A DNA stretch of 64,000 nt from Arthrobacter sp. M4 (lineage in GTDB: Bacteria; Actinomycetota; Actinomycetes; Actinomycetales; Micrococcaceae): assembly GCF_020251205.1 (NCBI RefSeq), contig NZ_JAIWYX010000002.1, positions 310,001-374,000 of the forward strand. Direction: 5' to 3'. The notes beneath the pieces are model-generated. The model had not been told where the DNA came from and ran no database searches. It saw only the letters and a list, made by a program, of their open reading frames with translations. Positions within the stretch are counted from its first letter, which is position 1. The number at the start of each line of letters is the position of its first letter. Shown here piece by piece: positions 59,894 through 64,000 of the stretch. The position numbers and the translations under genes are program-made.

Positions 59894-61116
59894 CAGTACC
59901 GTCCAAGAAGTGCAGCAACGTCATACCCTGCGCGTGCGAATTTCTCGACGGAAGGCATGGCGCTGGGTCTTGCCCTGAGCTGGCCCTCATCGAGAGCGAA
60001 GACCATGGAAGACTCGATGACACCGTTCTCCACCCTGCCGCCAAGGGACAGGATGTCCGTGACCTGTCGCCGCCCGTTTGCCTGTCGACGGCAATGGACC
60101 ACCAGGTCGATACAGGATGCGACTGTGGGTACCACAAAGGCGCTTGAGATATTTTCACCCGCGAGGAGCGGCAGCGTACAAATCTTCGTCACGGCGTCAT
60201 GAGCCGAATTGGCATGGACGGTACACATTCCGGGAAGTCCTGAATTCAAAGCAATCAGCATGTCGAGGCTTTCTGCCTCCCGGACCTCGCCAATCACCAA
60301 GCGGTCCGGCCTCATGCGCAGAGCTTCCTTCACCAGCCGCCGCAACGGTACTTCACCGTAGCCTTCAAGGTTCGGTTGCCGGCATTGAAGGCTGACGACA
60401 TCCCGGAGCGGAAACTGCAGCTCGAAAATCTCCTCGACCGTAATAATGCGTTCCCGAGAACCAATGCTCGCCGCGAGGCAGTTCAACATTGTGGTCTTGC
60501 CAGCCTGGGTGGCGCCGGAAACCAGTATGTTCAAGCCGCTCGCCACAGCTGCGCCGAGGAATCTGGCGGCTTGCGGCGTGAGTGACCCGAGTTCCACGAG
60601 GTGGTCAAGGCGACTTGCCCGGGCGATGAATTTCCGGATGTTAACAGCCCAATGGCGTCTAGTGATGTCCGGAATGACTACATGGAGACGGGAGCCGTCC
60701 GGCAGGGAAGCATCCACGAACGGTGAGGATAGGTCCAGCCGGCGACCCGACGTCTTTAGCATCCGCTCGACGAGGTCCCGAACCTGTTGGTCAGTCAATG
60801 TCACTGCCGTCAGCTCCGACTCCCCTTCGCGGGCCACATAGACCTCGTGGGGTGCGTTGATCCAAATCTCTTCGACCAGTGGATCATCCAGGAGAGGCTG
60901 GAGCGGACCATAGCCAGCCACCGCATCAAAAATGTGTTTGCGTGCTGAATCCAGGGAACCGAGAGGAGGCAGCGGCCCCAGTAGCGCGCGCTCGTCGTAG
61001 TCGGTGACGGCGGCCTCCACTAGCCTGAGAACCTCGCCTGACTGCGTGAGAGGGTCTAGTCCTCTCCGTCTTATCAGTTCCCGAACTTCGTCCTCGACAA
61101 TGCGCGCTGCTTCCAT
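59893..61116 (-). CDS. Tad/CpaF secretion ATPase
   Basis: 407 residues. PilT/VirB11-type ATPase: Walker A VSGATQAGKTTMLN, Asp box ERIITVEEIFELQFP, Walker B-region RPDRLVIGEVREAESLDML with His box MCTVHANSAHDAV. The N-terminal domain (1-140) has YGPLQPLLDDPLVEEIWIN, standard in CpaF. Powers assembly of the pilus or protein export. First gene of the Tad operon. No TadZ/CpaE or prepilin peptidase is nearby. Confidence 0.94.
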   Translation of the reverse strand: MEAARIVEDEVRELIRRRGLDPLTQSGEVLRLVEAAVTDYDERALLGPLPPLGSLDSARKHIFDAVAGYGPLQPLLDDPLVEEIWINAPHEVYVAREGESELTAVTLTDQQVRDLVERMLKTSGRRLDLSSPFVDASLPDGSRLHVVIPDITRRHWAVNIRKFIARASRLDHLVELGSLTPQAARFLGAAVASGLNILVSGATQAGKTTMLNCLAASIGSRERIITVEEIFELQFPLRDVVSLQCRQPNLEGYGEVPLRRLVKEALRMRPDRLVIGEVREAESLDMLIALNSGLPGMCTVHANSAHDAVTKICTLPLLAGENISSAFVVPTVASCIDLVVHCRRQANGRRQVTDILSLGGRVENGVIESSMVFALDEGQLRARPSAMPSVEKFARAGYDVAALLGRY

Positions 61117-61273
61117 TTGGCCCCCCGAAATTTGTTCCCACCCTCGGTCTTCGGGGGCAGGAATCCGCCAATGGAACCAAGGCTACGCAGGCAAAAACAC
61201 CGCTTCAAAGCCAGCAGCCGACGGTTGTGGAAAACGTGGGAGGATCCGGTCAGGCCATATCTCCTACGGTCGG

Positions 61274-61720
61274 CTAGTCTCCGTTGGAGCTGACGTCCAA
61301 TGGTTCGGGAGTCGGTTCCGCCTGCCTAAAGATCCAGTGCTTGTAGAGGAAGAAGTTCCAGACGGTAGTGGAGATGGTTGCGACAGCCTTGCCAATCCCG
61401 TACCCCGCCCCGACATGGTCAAAGAAATTCACAATGACATCAGTTGCCACGAGATTAAAGACAACCAAGGCCCCGTACTTCACAAGGCTGATGTGGGCCT
61501 TCGAGTCCGATTGAAATGTGAACGACCTCTGCAGAAGGAAGTTGAAAGCCAAGCTCACTAGGAACGCAATGGGCGTGGCGATCCACAGGTCAACAAGAAA
61601 AAGCTCGTGGAGCACCACCAGCAAACCGAGGTCAAGGGCAAATGACAGGCCGCCAACGATGAGGAATTTCAAGAGGTGGCTCGCCATCACCCACTCGCGA
61701 ATGCGGCGCAACATTCGCAT
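61274..61720 (-). CDS. GtrA-family membrane protein
   Basis: 148 residues with four hydrophobic helices (LLKFLIVGGLSFALDLGLLV, TPIAFLVSLAFNFLLQRSFTF, YGALVVFNLVATDVIV, GKAVATISTTVWNFFLYKHW). GtrA proteins are thought to flip polyprenyl-phosphate sugars for cell-surface glycosylation. Start ATG 61720 has GGGGG 8 nt upstream. The open frame upstream lacks the family pattern. It is close to the DUF2142 membrane protein, also linked to envelope glycans. Confidence 0.87.
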   Translation of the reverse strand: MRMLRRIREWVMASHLLKFLIVGGLSFALDLGLLVVLHELFLVDLWIATPIAFLVSLAFNFLLQRSFTFQSDSKAHISLVKYGALVVFNLVATDVIVNFFDHVGAGYGIGKAVATISTTVWNFFLYKHWIFRQAEPTPEPLDVSSNGD

Positions 61721-61910
61721 GCGGTAAACCCCCAAATTCCGGCTGGCTGGTGAACATTTGGCCTTCACTTGCCCGCATCTGTGCGGACAGGTCCAAAAAC
61801 CCAAGCAGTCTAACGCAGAACAACTGCTGGTCATACTTGGCCGCAAGGAAGCCACTGACGCAAAGCACAGGGTGGAGTCGTCCTCCCCCCCCTCGGAGGC
61901 GAGCCCACCT

Positions 61911-61944
61911 GCGCTGTGAATATCAAAGCGCTGTGAATATCAAA
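61911..61944. repeat. 17-bp perfect tandem duplication
   Basis: GCGCTGTGAATATCAAA occurs twice without a gap (61911-61927 and 61928-61944), just upstream of the DUF2142 gene and close to a run of eight C (61885-61892). An untranslated region duplication; its effect, if any, would be on promoter spacing. Confidence 0.9.
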
Positions 61945-61984
61945 GGTGGATTCGCCCGCACGCACTACAGTGGAAGGTGCACCC

Positions 61985-63709
61985 TTGGCAACTAGCGCAG
62001 GGCCCAGAACCAAGCAATTGGGCCCCAAGACGGAAAGATTCGGCAGCAGACCAGTGAAACTTAGAGGAATCCCGTCAGGCGTGCGGACCTTCATCACCGC
62101 GTTTATAGTTCTGGGAATGCTCTCGTCCCTGTGGGCGCTGGCCAGCCCCCTCATGTCATCACCGGACGAGCCTGCCCACACAATCAAGGCTGCTGCCGTG
62201 GTGCGGGGACAGCTGCAAGGCAAGAACGGGGCAGCACAGGGCGAACGCACCGTTGTGACCGTTCCGGCCTACATAGCTTCTGTCGAGGGCCTGCCGGCAT
62301 GTTTCGCATGGAAACCACTAGTAGCCGCTGGCTGCGCGCCACAGGTCCCGGCAAGCGACACCAACCCCGAAGAGGCACGTACCAGCGCCGGGAATTACAA
62401 CCCGATGTACTACGCAGTCACTGGCCTGCCCAGCCTTGTTTTCAGCGGAGCAAAGGCAATCTATGCCATGCGGATTGCGAGTGCGTTGATTGTCTCCGCA
62501 TTCCTGGCTCTGGCGCTCGCTTCCCTGGCATCCCTCCGCCGAGGGCGGCTGCCCCTCCTCATCGGGGCTGTGAGCCTGACACCCATGGTTTTTTACCTTG
62601 GCGGAGCCATCAACCCCAATGCCTTGGAAATCGGCGCCTCCATGGCAGTTTTCGCGACCTTGTGCCTGGCGTTGGAGCGCATGGGAAGCTCCGCCACGTG
62701 GAAGAGGCCCCTGGCCGCCATGGCTGTGTCTGCCGCCATACTTGCCAACACCCGTGCAGCCTCCCTGCTTTGGCTGGCTTTGGCTGTGGCGGCGGCCCTG
62801 CTGATTTTTGGGCGCCGTCCGCTTCAGCTGGCGGTCAGGCAACGTTTCGTGTGGCTCATGGCTGCCATTGTTGCGGCTGGCTGCGGCCTCTCGATCCTCT
62901 GGCTGAAGACTGCCGACAGTTTCCAGAGCCTTCTGGGTGAGGGCATCGACGCGACTCCTATCCAGATCGTGGCGGTCATGCTGGACAGAACATTCGAGTT
63001 TGCGGCCGGATACGTGTCTTATCTCGGATGGCTGGACACCCGGGGTCCATCCGGTGTCCTTGTCATCTGGTCTGTCCTCATCGGCGCCACCTTGATCGCG
63101 GCGCTGTCGTTCTCCCGGCGGTCTTCCCGATTCGCGGTCGGAGGGTTGCTTCTGGCCATGGTTGCCCTTCCGCCGCTCCTTCAGATTCCCCTGGCCAAGG
63201 ACGTGGGCTACATCTGGCAGGGCCGCTATATCCTGGCGCTCCTTGTTGTCATGACTGCCGCCTGCGCGGTTGCTTTGAGGCATGTTTCCCTTCCGCGAGG
63301 GACAGCAGTTCGGCGATCAGTGGGGATTACTGTCGGTTTGGCAGTCTTCGGCCACTTCTACAGTTTCGTCTTTGGCCTGCGCCGCTACACGATCGGGCTG
63401 CAGGAATCGTCCAATTGGAGCGACATGGTGGACAAAGCCCAATGGCAGCCACCATTGGGCTGGGTCGCCCTCGCGCTGCTGTACCTTGCCGTCCTGGCGG
63501 CGGCCGCCGTCGTCCTCCATCGGGCTGTATTCGCAGGGGCCGACGGCGACACTCGTCTCCTCGATGACGCGCGCTTTATAGGCGATGCCAGCCTTCCCGA
63601 AGAGCGCGCCATTGATGGCAGGCGGGGCGAGGGGAAACCAGTGCGGGCCCGGCAGCAGGACAAGCTCACGTCGCCTGCCGTTTCGGGACCCGAGGCCGGG
63701 AACAGCTAG
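61985..63709 (+). CDS. DUF2142 multi-pass membrane protein
   Basis: 574 residues with about 11-13 hydrophobic helices. An early SSPDEPAHTIKAAAVVRGQL motif, just after the first helix, is the DUF2142 hallmark (PDEPaH), similar in layout to GT-C glycosyltransferases with an Asp/Glu in the first extracellular loop. Likely transfers a sugar from a polyprenyl carrier. TTG 61985 has GGAAGG 7 nt upstream; a GTG 13 codons earlier overlaps the tandem duplication and has no ribosome-binding site. The C-terminal 40 residues are polar. Confidence 0.85.
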   Translation: MATSAGPRTKQLGPKTERFGSRPVKLRGIPSGVRTFITAFIVLGMLSSLWALASPLMSSPDEPAHTIKAAAVVRGQLQGKNGAAQGERTVVTVPAYIASVEGLPACFAWKPLVAAGCAPQVPASDTNPEEARTSAGNYNPMYYAVTGLPSLVFSGAKAIYAMRIASALIVSAFLALALASLASLRRGRLPLLIGAVSLTPMVFYLGGAINPNALEIGASMAVFATLCLALERMGSSATWKRPLAAMAVSAAILANTRAASLLWLALAVAAALLIFGRRPLQLAVRQRFVWLMAAIVAAGCGLSILWLKTADSFQSLLGEGIDATPIQIVAVMLDRTFEFAAGYVSYLGWLDTRGPSGVLVIWSVLIGATLIAALSFSRRSSRFAVGGLLLAMVALPPLLQIPLAKDVGYIWQGRYILALLVVMTAACAVALRHVSLPRGTAVRRSVGITVGLAVFGHFYSFVFGLRRYTIGLQESSNWSDMVDKAQWQPPLGWVALALLYLAVLAAAAVVLHRAVFAGADGDTRLLDDARFIGDASLPEERAIDGRRGEGKPVRARQQDKLTSPAVSGPEAGNS

Positions 63710-63722
63710 GGTTGTAGAGGTT

Positions 63723-64000
63723 ATGCCCAAGTTTTCAGTGAAAGGACGTCGTTTGGACCATCGGTCGATTCGGATGGCCATTGCCTGCGCCGTGGCGTCC
63801 ACACTCGCCCTGAGTGGCTGCGCCGGCGGTTCGTCCCCGGGGGACGTCCGCGGAGCCCTGACTGCCATAGGCAGCGGCTCACAGGGTGCGGCCATCCAGG
63901 CGTGGCGCCAGGGCTGGGCTAAGGAACACCCTGCCACTTCCCTGAACTTTTCACCGGATGGCAACGACGTCGGTGTTTCGGCCCTGGCAAGCGCTCAGGC
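63723..64000 (+). CDS. pstS: phosphate ABC transporter substrate-binding lipoprotein, PstS-like (cut by window end)
   Basis: 92 codons visible. Signal peptide with lipobox ALSGC (Cys33), then ALTAIGSGSQGAAIQAWRQG, which resembles the phosphate-binding N-terminus of PstS, and NFSPDGNDVGVSALASAQ where PstS has its second ligand loop. The start is uncertain: ATG 63723 has GAGG only 2 nt away; TTG 63753 with AAAGGA is an alternative and keeps the signal peptide. A run-off at the right edge, so the pst operon may follow. Confidence 0.7.
   Translation, partial: MPKFSVKGRRLDHRSIRMAIACAVASTLALSGCAGGSSPGDVRGALTAIGSGSQGAAIQAWRQGWAKEHPATSLNFSPDGNDVGVSALASAQ

Overview
The window looks like about 64 kb of chromosome from a high-GC actinobacterium of the Micrococcaceae, close to Arthrobacter/Paenarthrobacter. 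The main clues are the gene order argS-lysA-hom-thrC-thrB-rho-prfA-prmC, a Kgd-type 2-oxoglutarate decarboxylase, SigR/RsrA, a SAM-IV-type riboswitch, a bL37-like 24-residue protein, frequent GTG/TTG starts and several probably leaderless genes. I saw no insertion sequence, prophage, CRISPR array or rRNA operon. This is core chromosome with accessory patches.

Layout. 1-10.4 kb (minus strand): arginyl-tRNA synthetase, then the aspartate-family lysine/threonine genes, Rho, RF1 and the first codons of prmC. 10.6-13.5 kb (plus): an overlapping three-gene set of FMN-binding lipoprotein, ApbE-like flavin transferase and a membrane RnfD/NqrB-FNR fusion, followed by tRNA-Arg(CCG). 13.8-16.6 kb: a protealysin-type M4 protease with its emfourin-like inhibitor, then a GlxA-type regulator with a likely operator and a divergent 56-residue membrane protein. 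16.7-25.2 kb: HrpA helicase, a coupled sulfurtransferase-dehydrogenase-HIT operon, a divergent Cds1-like PLP enzyme and an MBL-fold hydrolase. 25.3-28.7 kb: a Zur-like repressor next to the znuACB zinc importer. 28.9-31.4 kb: two CorC/CNNM membrane proteins. 31.9-35.7 kb: kgd.

35.8-38.0 kb: an SGNH-fold protein that appears to lack its catalytic residues, and a DUF4097-PadR pair with an AT-rich palindromic operator. 38.1-43.5 kb: bL37, the SigR/RsrA redox switch with a textbook SigR promoter, DoxX, aroA, rsgA and hisN. 43.6-49.3 kb: SAM-IV-type riboswitch with a class V aminotransferase, a methyltransferase, a DtxR-family regulator overlapping two FluC subunits, an MFS pump and a 44-residue basic protein. 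49.3-56.3 kb (minus): an HtrA-like protease without a membrane anchor, tmRNA, smpB, a coiled-coil M23 hydrolase, ftsX, ftsE and prfB. 56.4-61.1 kb (minus): a compact Tad pilus/secretion operon. 61.3-64 kb: GtrA, a DUF2142 membrane protein and the start of a PstS-like lipoprotein.

How it works together. Several blocks are complete units: Asp-family synthesis, Zur/Znu zinc homeostasis, SigR/RsrA thiol-stress control, SmpB-tmRNA ribosome rescue, and FtsEX with an adjacent cell-wall hydrolase. The least described unit is the FMN-bind/ApbE/RnfD-FNR set, which could move electrons from a cytoplasmic nicotinamide cofactor through the membrane to a surface flavoprotein. All assignments are from reading the sequence; no database search was run.
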